A stretch of DNA of 64,000 nt from Ruminococcaceae bacterium D5. GTDB taxonomy: Bacteria > Bacillota > Clostridia > Oscillospirales > Ruminococcaceae. The notes beneath the pieces were generated by a model. It was given only the letters and a program-made list of their open reading frames with translations. It was not told the DNA's origin and searched no databases. The DNA lies in the NCBI GenBank assembly GCA_900113995.1, contig FORK01000002.1:19403-83402 (forward strand), written 5' to 3'. A program made the position numbers and the translations under genes. Below, in pieces: positions 35,573 to 44,072 of the stretch (within the stretch, counting starts at the first letter, position 1; every line of letters begins with the position of its first letter).

Positions 35573-35635
35573 GTTCATCCCAGAGGGCCGGCGCTTGCCG
35601 CCGGCCCTCACTGTTTCGAACAAATAGGAGGCAAC

Positions 35636-36100
35636 ATGAAACTCAACAAAAACGTTGTGTTCAGCCTTGCGCTGATCGTTTTCGCAGGTGTCGTGATCGT
35701 TCTTTCCATGCAACTGCAATCGCTGTTTCTTTCTCAGTCCGGTGACATCGGTCCCAAAGCATTCCCCATCGGTGCCGCGGCGGCGCTGATTCTCTGCGCG
35801 ATCGGCAAGATGCTGACCGAGGGTCGTCATGAGGCAAAGCCCCTCTTTGACCGCGAAGGCTGGAAGCGGGTGGGCATCATGTTTGCCATTATGATCGGCT
35901 ACCTCGCGGCGATGTGGTATGTGGGATATCTCATCTCGACGCTGGTCTTTACGCCGATGCTGGTGGTGGCCATGCGTGAGGACCGCAAGCTTCGCCCCGT
36001 AACGCTCGCCATCTTTTCTGTTGTAACAACGACGGTCCTGTATTTTGTTTTCCAGAATATTATTATGGTCACGCTGCCGACAGGCGTACTGTTCCGTTAA
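35636..36100 (+). CDS. tctB: TctB, small permease subunit
   Basis: A 154-residue membrane protein with four predicted helices, in the correct place between TctC and TctA. It has the family GDIGPKAFPIGAAAALIL segment in the first loop and helix. It stabilises the large subunit. ATG follows AGGAGG. Confidence 0.88.
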   Translation: MKLNKNVVFSLALIVFAGVVIVLSMQLQSLFLSQSGDIGPKAFPIGAAAALILCAIGKMLTEGRHEAKPLFDREGWKRVGIMFAIMIGYLAAMWYVGYLISTLVFTPMLVVAMREDRKLRPVTLAIFSVVTTTVLYFVFQNIIMVTLPTGVLFR

Positions 36101-36112
36101 GGAGGGAAGCTC

Positions 36113-37657
36113 ATGGAAATGTTGTTTACAGTGATTTCGGCGATCCTGACGCCCTCCAACCTGCTGATCATTCTGGGTGGCACAATCCTTGGCATCGTGT
36201 TCGGCGCTGTTCCCGGTCTCTCTGCCACAACGGGTATCGCGCTGATGCTGCCGGTTTCCTTCTCGATGTCTTCGACGACCGGTATCCTGTTCCTCGGATC
36301 AATCTATATCGGCGGTATCTCCGGCGGTCTGATCAGTGCCATTCTGATCGGGGTGCCCGGTACACCCGCCTCTGTCGCAACCTGTTTTGATGGTTATCCG
36401 ATGGCGAAGGGCGGAAGATCCTCTCGCGCACTGGGAATCGGTATTCTCTCGTCCTTCATCGGCACCTTTATCAGCGTTTTGATCTCAATGATCTTCTGTC
36501 CCATGCTGGCGCATTATGCAGTCAAGATGGGCCCTTGGGAATTCTTTTCCCTGTGCTTTTGCGCCATCATTTTGGTGGTTACGATGTCCAAGGGGAATAT
36601 GTTTAACGGACTGATCGCAGGTCTGCTCGGCATTATCGTCTCCTGCATCGGCATCGCGCCGATTGACGGAGCCAAACGCTTCACCTTTGGTGTGGTCAAT
36701 CTTTACAGCGGCGTAAACCAGATCGGCCTCATTCTCGGCGTTTTTGCCGTGGCCACTTTAATCAAGAATTTTGCCAAGGGCGACACCAAAACTCCTGATA
36801 TTGATACCAAAGGGATCAGCGGATTTGGAATTTCTCTGAGGGAATACTGCTCCCACTGGCTCCTGATCATCAAGTCCTTCTTTATCGGTCTGTGGATTGG
36901 GTTCCTGCCTGGACTCGGCGCGGGACTTGCAAATCTGGTGGCCTATGCGCAGGCGAAAGCCTCCTCCAAAACGCCCGACAAGTTCGGAACCGGCTGGGAC
37001 GAAGGCATCATCGCCTCGGAAACTTCGAATAACGCCGCCATTGGCGGTGCGGTTATCCCCATGGTGGCGCTGGGAATTCCGGGCGACACTGCCACCGCTA
37101 TGCTGATTGGCGGTCTGATGATCCATGGCATCGATGCGGGACCGCTCCTAATGACCAACCATCCCGAGCTTGTTTACTGCTTCTTTGGGGTGATGTTGTT
37201 TGCCGCGGTTCTGGTTCTGATCCTGCAGTTCTTTGGAATGAGGACCTTCCCCTACATTCTGCGTACGCCGGTTTGTTACCTCTATGCCGCAATCCTAGCC
37301 ATCTGTGTGGTCGGCGCCTATGCGGATTCCCGCACCATGTTCAACTGCGGTCTGATGCTTGTCATGGGAGTTGTGGCGATGCTGATGGCAGTCGGAAATC
37401 TGCCGACCTCACCGTTTATCCTTGGGTACATTCTCGGCCCAATGCTGGAATCCAATCTGCGCAAGGGACTGACCTACAGCAAGAACGGATTTGCCACCTT
37501 CCTGACCCGCCCGGTCAGCCTGATTCTGCTGCTGATTGCTGTCGGCAGCCTTGCATGGCCGTTCATCCGTGACCGCAGAGATGCAAAGCGGAAGGCGTCT
37601 GGAATGGAAAGCGAAGTTGATAAGATGTCGAATGTTTTCGATGTCGAAGAGGATTGA
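36113..37657 (+). CDS. tctA: TctA, large permease subunit
   Basis: A 514-residue membrane protein with about twelve helices. The TctA signatures are VFGAVPGLSATTGIALMLP, SIYIGGISGGLISAILIGVPGTPASVATCFDGYPMAKGGRS split across residues 60-100, and VIPMVALGIPGDTATAMLIGGL. It forms the sodium- or proton-coupled translocation path. It is 12 bases after tctB and ends the operon; the substrate is not determined by sequence. Confidence 0.95.
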   Translation: MEMLFTVISAILTPSNLLIILGGTILGIVFGAVPGLSATTGIALMLPVSFSMSSTTGILFLGSIYIGGISGGLISAILIGVPGTPASVATCFDGYPMAKGGRSSRALGIGILSSFIGTFISVLISMIFCPMLAHYAVKMGPWEFFSLCFCAIILVVTMSKGNMFNGLIAGLLGIIVSCIGIAPIDGAKRFTFGVVNLYSGVNQIGLILGVFAVATLIKNFAKGDTKTPDIDTKGISGFGISLREYCSHWLLIIKSFFIGLWIGFLPGLGAGLANLVAYAQAKASSKTPDKFGTGWDEGIIASETSNNAAIGGAVIPMVALGIPGDTATAMLIGGLMIHGIDAGPLLMTNHPELVYCFFGVMLFAAVLVLILQFFGMRTFPYILRTPVCYLYAAILAICVVGAYADSRTMFNCGLMLVMGVVAMLMAVGNLPTSPFILGYILGPMLESNLRKGLTYSKNGFATFLTRPVSLILLLIAVGSLAWPFIRDRRDAKRKASGMESEVDKMSNVFDVEED

Positions 37658-37662
37658 AAAAA

Positions 37663-37691
37663 GTGCTCCCCGCCCAAGGGGCGGGGAGCAC
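37663..37691 (-). terminator. Terminator for the second LysR gene
   Basis: A 13-base perfect stem GTGCTCCCCGCCC / GGGCGGGGAGCAC with an AAG loop. The A run at 37657-37662 is a T tract on the minus strand, so it mainly terminates the LysR gene. It may also stop tctA transcription. Confidence 0.85.
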
Positions 37692-37701
37692 ACGCCTATC
37701 G

Positions 37702-38604
37702 TCATCCGTTCGCTTCCATAGCATGAAAAAAATCGGTAAGAGCGCGGACGAATCCCTCCTTTTGCTCTGATTTGTAGGTGCGGTATCGGCTGTGCGTCAC
37801 AATGGAGCAGATGCGCCGCTCCGGTTCATCGGACAGACGGTGATATTCCAGAGAGTACTGCGCGGCGAAGAAGCGCGCGATGGACAGCGGCAGGATTGCC
37901 CAATAGGGGGTGTCAATCAGCATAGGAGGCAGAATTTGGGCGAAGCTCATCTGCAGGAAGGGGCGCTTATCTTCCCACCAGGATTTCCGCCACTGTGTAA
38001 AGGAAGGGGTAATATCGAAGAAAAGTTCTCGGTCCACGTCGAGCATTTTTGGCTGAACCGGTCCGCCTGAATATTCATCATGGTTTTTGGGGGAGGTCAA
38101 AAGAACATAGGGTTCCCGATAAACGGGCGTAATTTGGAGCTGCTCATGGAAGAGGCTGCTTTCCCGGTTGGTAAGACCGATGTCGATCGAGCCTTCCTCC
38201 AGCGCGTCAAAGATTTCCCAAGAATGGCTGGTATGGATCGAGAGGGAAACCTCCTTGTGGCGCTGTGCATATTGGAAGAAAAATTGCGGGAGAAGATAGG
38301 AACCGATGCTGTCGGTACATGCAAGTTTGATCGGAACTTTGGCAGTTTCGTCCTTGAGCGAGTTGGCTGATTCATAAAGATCGACCCATTGCTGGATGAT
38401 CGGCAGCAGCCGCGCTCCATAGTTGGTGGGTTCTACAAATTTCTGTCCGCGCTCACGGACAACGAGTTGCATTCCAAATTCGCGTTCGAGCTTTTGCAGG
38501 CGCTGCGTCACAGCGGACTGTGTGAGTCCGACCTTTTGGGCAGTTTTGGTAATGCTGCGAAAATTGCATAGCTCCAGATAAATTTTGGCGTCCTTGTAGT
38601 CCAT
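37702..38604 (-). CDS. LysR family transcriptional regulator
   Basis: A 300-residue LysR-type regulator: DYKDAKIYLELCNFRSITKT at the start and LTQSAVTQRLQKLEREFGMQLV make the DNA-binding domain, with an effector domain after residue 90 (IKLACTDSIGSYLLPQFF). ATG 38604 is 8 bases after AGAGG; the GTG at 38613 abuts it. It is divergent from the N-acyl-D-amino-acid deacylase, which it probably controls. Confidence 0.92.
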   Translation of the reverse strand: MDYKDAKIYLELCNFRSITKTAQKVGLTQSAVTQRLQKLEREFGMQLVVRERGQKFVEPTNYGARLLPIIQQWVDLYESANSLKDETAKVPIKLACTDSIGSYLLPQFFFQYAQRHKEVSLSIHTSHSWEIFDALEEGSIDIGLTNRESSLFHEQLQITPVYREPYVLLTSPKNHDEYSGGPVQPKMLDVDRELFFDITPSFTQWRKSWWEDKRPFLQMSFAQILPPMLIDTPYWAILPLSIARFFAAQYSLEYHRLSDEPERRICSIVTHSRYRTYKSEQKEGFVRALTDFFHAMEANG

Positions 38605-38656
38605 AAACAGCACCTCTGTTTCACATCACATTGTTGGAAAGGAAAAAGCAGTTGCA

Positions 38657-38680
38657 CTTATTATAAGGAATTCTAATAAG
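38657..38680. promoter_or_regulatory. Inverted repeat in the LysR / deacylase intergenic region
   Basis: CTTATTA-N10-TAATAAG, a perfect 7-base dyad 53 bases upstream of the LysR start and 68 bases before the deacylase ATG. Its size and the T-N(n)-A form suit a LysR operator; it overlaps a TTGCAC (38652-38657) that may be the deacylase -35 box. Confidence 0.5.
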
Positions 38681-38747
38681 AGGCGCAAGGCTTTTCTTGA
38701 TATACAAGATGGATTTATTTTATCCAAATACAGGAGGCTTGATCACA

Positions 38748-40292
38748 ATGAAGCAAAGAACACTGATCCGAAACGCAACCATATACGACGGCACGGGAGG
38801 CAGACCCTTTTTCGGGGATGTTCTGATCGGCGGCGGTTTGATCCAGAAGATCGGGCGCTTCCTCCATGAGGAGGACTGCACAGTGGTCGATGGAAGCGGA
38901 AAGATTCTGACGCCCGGCTTTATCAACTGCCACAGCCATTCCGAGCTGCAGCCCTTTTACAATCCACGGATGCTTCAGGTCATCGGGCAGGGAATCACGA
39001 CCGAGCTGGTCGGACAGGACGGTTTGTCGGTTGCTCCGATCGACGATGCACACGCCGCTGAGCTGACCGAGAATATGATCTGTTTGTGCGGCAAAGCAAA
39101 ACGGGATTTCTGGTGGCGCAGTCATCGGGAATTCATGCAGCTGGCGGAAGAGGCAAATCCGTCCTGCCGCTTTGTCGGCCTGCTCGGCTCCGGCACCATC
39201 CGAATGAACGTCATGGGAAGTGAGAACCGGCCTGCGACCGGGGATGAGATCCGCAAAATGTGCGAGCTGATCGAAACAGGGATGGAAGAAGGCGCGCGCG
39301 GCATGTCGTTCGGCCTTATCTATCCGCCCAGCAGCTATGCCTCCACCGAGGAGATGATTGAGGTCTGCAAGGCGGTCGCCAAGCACGACGGAATCATCAT
39401 GGTCCATACGAGAAACGAAATGGATCTGCTGCTGGAATCCTTCGAAGAGATGGTCCGCGTGATGAAGGAGAGCGGCGTACGGATGGAGATTTCCCATCTG
39501 AAATCCCTCGGACCGGCAAACTGGGGCAAGGTGACCAAGATTCTCGAACGCATGGAGGAGCTGCAGCGGGAAGGCTACGACATCGGCTTCGATCAGTACC
39601 CGTGGAATGCGGGCAGCACGGGCCTCAAGGCCACCGTTCCCGGCTGGGCCTATTCCGGCGGCGTCGATGCGTTTGAAGCGCGTCTGGCCGACAAGGAATC
39701 CTATGAGAGGGTTTATAAAGAGACGGCGGAAATCCTGCACAAACGCGGCGGCGGTGCGCGCGTGCAGGTCGCTTCGGTACCCGAAAGCAGCGAAGATTTT
39801 TCCTGGATGCCGGGCCTGCGGATGAACGAGATCGCCGAACGGCTGGGGATGGACGAGGTTGCCGCTGTGCTGTATGTCCTTTCCAAAACGAGATCTTCCG
39901 TTCTGTGCATCTACCACTCCATCAGCGAAGAGGATATTCAGGCTGTGATGCGCAGCCCCTACCACGTGGTTTGCACCGACGGAATCGTCGGGTCGGTTCC
40001 GCATCCGAGGGCTTATTCCACCTATCCGCGTTTCCTGGGGCACTATGTGCGCGATCTCGGAATTATGCCGCTGGAAACCGCTGTCAACCACATCACCGGC
40101 GAACCGGCACGCAGGCTCCGCCTGTGGGACCGCGGATTGATTCGGGAGGGAATGTCGGCGGATCTGGTGCTGATTGATTACGAGCGGGTCATAGAAACCA
40201 ACAGCTACATCGACCCCATCCGGCTGCCTGTGGGAATCTGCAAGGTGTGGGTCAAGGGCGTCCTCCGCTATGAAGAAGGAATGCAGCTCTGA
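38748..40292 (+). CDS. N-acyl-D-amino-acid deacylase (D-aminoacylase family)
   Basis: A 514-residue amidohydrolase. Opening strand RNATIYDGTGGRPFFGDVLIG, then GFINCHSHSEL with the HxH metal pair. Also present are VHTRNE and EISHLKSLG (His ligands) and VVCTDGIVGSVPHPRAY with the catalytic Asp. Classical D-aminoacylases have an N-C-G segment whose Cys bridges the metal; here the matching site reads ELVGQDGLS, so the Cys is replaced. The reaction is release of a D-amino acid from its N-acyl form. ATG 38748 is preceded by CAGGAGG. It sits across from the LysR gene and after the tct transporter, forming a coherent uptake-deacylation route. Confidence 0.87.
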   Translation: MKQRTLIRNATIYDGTGGRPFFGDVLIGGGLIQKIGRFLHEEDCTVVDGSGKILTPGFINCHSHSELQPFYNPRMLQVIGQGITTELVGQDGLSVAPIDDAHAAELTENMICLCGKAKRDFWWRSHREFMQLAEEANPSCRFVGLLGSGTIRMNVMGSENRPATGDEIRKMCELIETGMEEGARGMSFGLIYPPSSYASTEEMIEVCKAVAKHDGIIMVHTRNEMDLLLESFEEMVRVMKESGVRMEISHLKSLGPANWGKVTKILERMEELQREGYDIGFDQYPWNAGSTGLKATVPGWAYSGGVDAFEARLADKESYERVYKETAEILHKRGGGARVQVASVPESSEDFSWMPGLRMNEIAERLGMDEVAAVLYVLSKTRSSVLCIYHSISEEDIQAVMRSPYHVVCTDGIVGSVPHPRAYSTYPRFLGHYVRDLGIMPLETAVNHITGEPARRLRLWDRGLIREGMSADLVLIDYERVIETNSYIDPIRLPVGICKVWVKGVLRYEEGMQL

Positions 40293-40694
40293 ACCTTCAC
40301 TCAAAGGAGCCTGAGGCGATTCAGAGGGGTCCCGCGTAAACGGCGAATCCATCTCCTCGGGAGCCGCCGTTCAAGCGGCGGCCAGCCCGGTTGCGGGCTT
40401 GTCGGACAGGCGATTCAGGCGGGATGAAGTCCACGTCCCGCCTGCCCGGCCGGTGATTACGAGCCCTCCGAACAGAAGAAACCACCGGCCGAAAGGCCGG
40501 TGGTTTCAAACTGGCAATCAAGTGCTTTGCGTATCAAAATTCCAGAGGGATCGTGTGAAAGGGGGAGGCGAGCCTCTGATTTCACGATGAGGTGCACATT
40601 GTGCGCCGACATCCGTCCGCGGGGCAGAAGAGACCGGAACGAGCTTTTTCGACACGCTGAAACCATCGGCTGAAAAGCCGGCGGCTTTTTGCTG
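40293..40694. other. Hairpin-rich non-coding interval
   Basis: 402 bases without a gene. It holds several GC hairpins, the strongest GAAACCACCGGCC-GAAA-GGCCGGTGGTTTC at 40478-40507, a perfect 13-base stem. Others are around 40362-40383 and 40383-40399. They may terminate the deacylase transcript and the minus-strand operon. Confidence 0.6.
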
Positions 40695-43277
40695 TCAGCA
40701 GGTCGCGCCGCCGACGAGATGCTTTTGTGAAGCAATATTATCTTGCTTGCGGGCAAGCAGTTCATCCGAAAGCAGCTGCTCCTGCACATTTTCAAAGCCG
40801 AGGCGCGCGACGGTGTCGGCGAACCGTTCTCCGGTAATTCCCTGCTCGCGGAAGAGCAGGATCGCCTTCTCAACGACATCAAGAACCTCCGCCCGATCGG
40901 TAAAGACCCGGTCGAGGCAGCGGCCCTGCGCGACTTTTTTGCCCCAGCGTCCGCCGATGTAGATGCGGTAGCCGTTGGTGCTCCGCTCAAAAACTTTGAA
41001 GGGGCATTTGCCCAGACAGCGCCCGCAGTGATTGCACGCGTCCGAATCGACGGCAATCTTTCCGTCCTCCATCTTTGCGACCTTGATCGGGCATGCCGCT
41101 TCAATCTGACAGACCTTGCAGCCGCGGCAAAGCTCGAGGTTAGGCTCCGGCACCCGCTGCCCGATGATGCCGAGGTCGTTGAGATCGGGCTTGACGCAGT
41201 TGTTGGGACATCCGCCCACCGCGATCTTAAACTTGTGGGGCAGTTTCACATGGGAGTAGCCGTGGTAGAAGCGTTCGTGGATTTCCTCCGAGAGGGAGAA
41301 GGTGTCGATCAGTCCGTACTGGCAGGTGGTGCCCTTGCAGGAAACGACCGGGCGGACCTTTGAGCCGGTGCCTCCGGTTTCGAGTCCGGCCTGCATCAGG
41401 AATTCCCGCATCGGTTCGATGCTGTCAAAGGGAACGCCCTGGATCTCGACCGTCAAACGGGAGGTCATGGCAATTTCCCCGCTGCCGAACCGTTCGGCGG
41501 CCTCCGAGATGGCGCGGCTTTCCTCGGCGGTAATTTTCCCATTGCGGGTGATAACCCGCCCGTTGAAGCGGTCGGCGGTGTTTTTATCCCGCAGAAAACC
41601 CAGCCCCTTGACGCGGGCAACTTCCTCAGGAGGGACGCTTGTTCCGGCGGCGTGGGCCTTCACCTCGCAGAAGGAGGTTGATCCCTCGAGAACGACGGTG
41701 TCGGTATAACCGAAAGCCGCGAGCTTGCGCTGGAGCAGATAAGCGCGCCGTCCCTTGGTGCAGACGAGCAGCAGCGGCTCATCTGTGCCGATGCCGTCGA
41801 TGGGTCCCTGCACCTTGTCAAGCGCGACGTAGGTTGCACCGGGAACAGCAGGCGCGCGGGAAACGTCGATGACCCGGCGGCCCTGCGCTTTTCCGGCGGC
41901 ATATTCGGCGGGGGTCATGCTGACCATCGCACCGGACAGCTTGTTGAGCAGCACATAGACCGCCTGCACCAGCGGGTGGATTGCGGTTGAGAAGGGCGGT
42001 GCATAGGCAAGGTCAAGACTGTCAAAATCATCGAGTGTCATTCCCGCCGCGATGCCGGTAGCGGCGATATCGATCATCTTGTCAACCGAGCCGGGACCGA
42101 ATACCTGTGCGCCGAGCAGGCGGCGGCTCTGCCGGTCGGCAACCAGCTTGGTGATAAAGGTGGCGGCTCCGGGGTAATAGTGCGCTTTGTCGTCGGTGAC
42201 CGCAAGGGCGGTCATCACATCATAGCCCTCCCCGGCGGCTTGTGCCTCTGAAAGTCCTGTGCGTCCGCAGTTGAGGCCGGGCAGCCGGACAATCCCGGTC
42301 CCGAGCACGCCGGGATAGGCTGCCTCCTCTCCGGCGATCACCCGGGCGAGGACCCTGCCCTCAAGGTTGGCGCTCGAACCCATGGGGGAGTACTGCGGCT
42401 TGCCGGTGATCCGGTTTGTGACAAGGGCGCAGTCCCCGGCCGCGTAGACATCGGGAAGATTGGTCCTCATCTGCCGGTCCACCACGATCGCGCCCTTTTC
42501 CATCGCGATGCCGCTGCCTGCGAGAAAATCGGTATTCGGGCGGATTCCGATCGAAAGAACGGCCAGATCGGCGGGCAGGGTTCCCGCGCCGGTTCGGACC
42601 GCGGTGATTCGGGAATCCCCGAGAAAGGCTTCCGCCTTGGCGCCTGTTATGACCCGAAAGCCGTTTTTGAGCAGATGCCGCCGCAGATAATCCGCCATTT
42701 CAGGATCAAAGATGCCGGGAAGAAGCTGGGAAGAGGCCTCCAGCAGCGTCACCTGAATGCCGCGTGCCTTCAGATTTTCCGCAACCTCAAGTCCGATGAA
42801 GCCGCCGCCAACCACTACGGCGCGGCGGATCCCTTCCCGTTCGGCCCAGCCGCGGATTGCCGAAGCGTCCGCGGGGGTGCGAAGGGTAAAGACGCCGGGA
42901 AGCTCCGCGCCCGCCGCGTCGGGACGCAGGGGAGAAGCGCCGACTGCAATCACAGCCCGGTCATAGCCGGCTGCCTCCACCGGACCGTCCGAAGATCGCC
43001 GGATCGAGATGGTTTTGGCGGTGGGATCGAGGGCGACAGCCTCACATCCCGTTTCCACCGCAACGCCGGTCAGCGCCGCAAATTTTTCGGGGGTATTGAC
43101 GATCAGCTCCGCCTCGTCCTCAATCGATCCGCCGATCAGATAAGGAAGTCCACAGCCCGCGTAGGAAATCTTCTTCTCCTTGGTAAAAATGGTAATGTCG
43201 GCGCCCGGCAGCTCGCGTTTGAGCTTTGCGGCCGCCTTGGTTCCGGCGGCGACGCCGCCGATGATCAGAACTTTCAT
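40695..43277 (-). CDS. CoA-disulfide reductase - rhodanese - siroheme reductase-like - ferredoxin fusion
   Basis: An 860-residue cytoplasmic redox protein. Residues 1-440 form a CoA-disulfide/persulfide reductase: LIIGGVAAGTKAAAKL (FAD), SYAGCGLPYLIGG with the redox Cys near 43, and a second Rossmann motif VVVGGGFIGLEVAENL for NAD(P)H. Residues about 450-545 are rhodanese-like with Cys in LLVCTKGRR. Residues 580-700 resemble sulfite/nitrite reductases (VVSCKGTTCQYG near 644 and GGCPNNC near 688, siroheme-cluster-type Cys). Then come two 4Fe-4S motifs, CRGCKVCQIEAACPI and CNHCGRCLGKCPF. This implies NAD(P)H-driven reduction of persulfide, polysulfide or sulfite. ATG 43277 follows AAAGGGGAG. 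Confidence 0.88.
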   Translation of the reverse strand: MKVLIIGGVAAGTKAAAKLKRELPGADITIFTKEKKISYAGCGLPYLIGGSIEDEAELIVNTPEKFAALTGVAVETGCEAVALDPTAKTISIRRSSDGPVEAAGYDRAVIAVGASPLRPDAAGAELPGVFTLRTPADASAIRGWAEREGIRRAVVVGGGFIGLEVAENLKARGIQVTLLEASSQLLPGIFDPEMADYLRRHLLKNGFRVITGAKAEAFLGDSRITAVRTGAGTLPADLAVLSIGIRPNTDFLAGSGIAMEKGAIVVDRQMRTNLPDVYAAGDCALVTNRITGKPQYSPMGSSANLEGRVLARVIAGEEAAYPGVLGTGIVRLPGLNCGRTGLSEAQAAGEGYDVMTALAVTDDKAHYYPGAATFITKLVADRQSRRLLGAQVFGPGSVDKMIDIAATGIAAGMTLDDFDSLDLAYAPPFSTAIHPLVQAVYVLLNKLSGAMVSMTPAEYAAGKAQGRRVIDVSRAPAVPGATYVALDKVQGPIDGIGTDEPLLLVCTKGRRAYLLQRKLAAFGYTDTVVLEGSTSFCEVKAHAAGTSVPPEEVARVKGLGFLRDKNTADRFNGRVITRNGKITAEESRAISEAAERFGSGEIAMTSRLTVEIQGVPFDSIEPMREFLMQAGLETGGTGSKVRPVVSCKGTTCQYGLIDTFSLSEEIHERFYHGYSHVKLPHKFKIAVGGCPNNCVKPDLNDLGIIGQRVPEPNLELCRGCKVCQIEAACPIKVAKMEDGKIAVDSDACNHCGRCLGKCPFKVFERSTNGYRIYIGGRWGKKVAQGRCLDRVFTDRAEVLDVVEKAILLFREQGITGERFADTVARLGFENVQEQLLSDELLARKQDNIASQKHLVGGATC

Positions 43278-43295
43278 CCGATGCTCCCCTTTCGT

Positions 43296-44072
43296 CTATT
43301 CGTGATGGCAGCTGCCGCCGCATCCGCCGGTGTGGCAGTTATCATGGCCCCTCTCGTGTTCATGGTGGTGCGAGCAGACAATATCGGCGTTGTAGACGAG
43401 GGTGCCGTTCAGCAGCGCCTGCGCCGCCTCGTCGGCGCTGCCCGACGCACCGCAGTAGAGCCGGATGCCCGCTTCGGCAAGGGCCGCCTTTGCGCCGCCG
43501 CCGATTCCGCCGCAGATCAGGGTGTCCACCCCCTGCGAGGTCAGAAATCCGGCTAAGGCTCCGTGGCCGCTTCCGTTGGTGGGTACGACCTGCGAGCCGG
43601 TCACCTGACCATTCGCAATATCGTAGATCTTAAAGGCTTCGCTGTGCCCAAAGTGCTGAAAAATCATGCCTTCCTGATAGGTAATTGCCAGTTTCATTTG
43701 TAATCCTCCCTTTGCCTGATTGGTTGTTTTCGATGGATGCCGGTGGCAGCAGTGAAGCGCGTCGCCGCATTCCGGCCGTTTGGCCGGGCAAACAAGGACA
43801 TCCCCGCCCTCAATCAGCAGCGGACGCGCACCCACCAGAGCCTCTGCCATTTTGCGCCGCGCACTGTCATACATCCTGGTGACGGTAGGCCGGGAAACTT
43901 GCATCCTGGCAGCGCACTGTTCCTGGGAGAAGCGCTCAAAATCCAGCAGGCGGACCGTTTCATATTCATCATAGCCCATGACGACCGGTTCCCCGCTGCG
44001 GATGTCCTTCGGCTCAAAGCATGTGGCTCTGGGCTTTGAGCAGATCATTCTGCATTTTTGCGGACGAGCCAA
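43296..44072 (-). CDS. DUF134 helix-turn-helix - NifX-like fusion protein
   Basis: A 258-residue protein. The N-terminal DUF134 domain (MARPQKCRMICSKP, GYDEYETVRLLDFERFSQEQCA, MQVSRPTVTRMYDSAR) is a putative DNA-binding domain. Its C-terminal domain (from residue about 126, MKLAITYQEGMIFQHFGHSE) is of the dinitrogenase iron-molybdenum-cofactor/NifX type, followed by a His/Cys-rich tail HHHEHERGHDNCHTGGCGGSC that could bind metal. Start TTG 44072 after AGGAGG. An internal ATG at 43697 is preceded by AAAGGGAGGA at ideal spacing, so a separate C-terminal product is likely. It is in the same operon as the CoA-disulfide-reductase fusion. Confidence 0.85.
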   Translation of the reverse strand: MARPQKCRMICSKPRATCFEPKDIRSGEPVVMGYDEYETVRLLDFERFSQEQCAARMQVSRPTVTRMYDSARRKMAEALVGARPLLIEGGDVLVCPAKRPECGDALHCCHRHPSKTTNQAKGGLQMKLAITYQEGMIFQHFGHSEAFKIYDIANGQVTGSQVVPTNGSGHGALAGFLTSQGVDTLICGGIGGGAKAALAEAGIRLYCGASGSADEAAQALLNGTLVYNADIVCSHHHEHERGHDNCHTGGCGGSCHHE

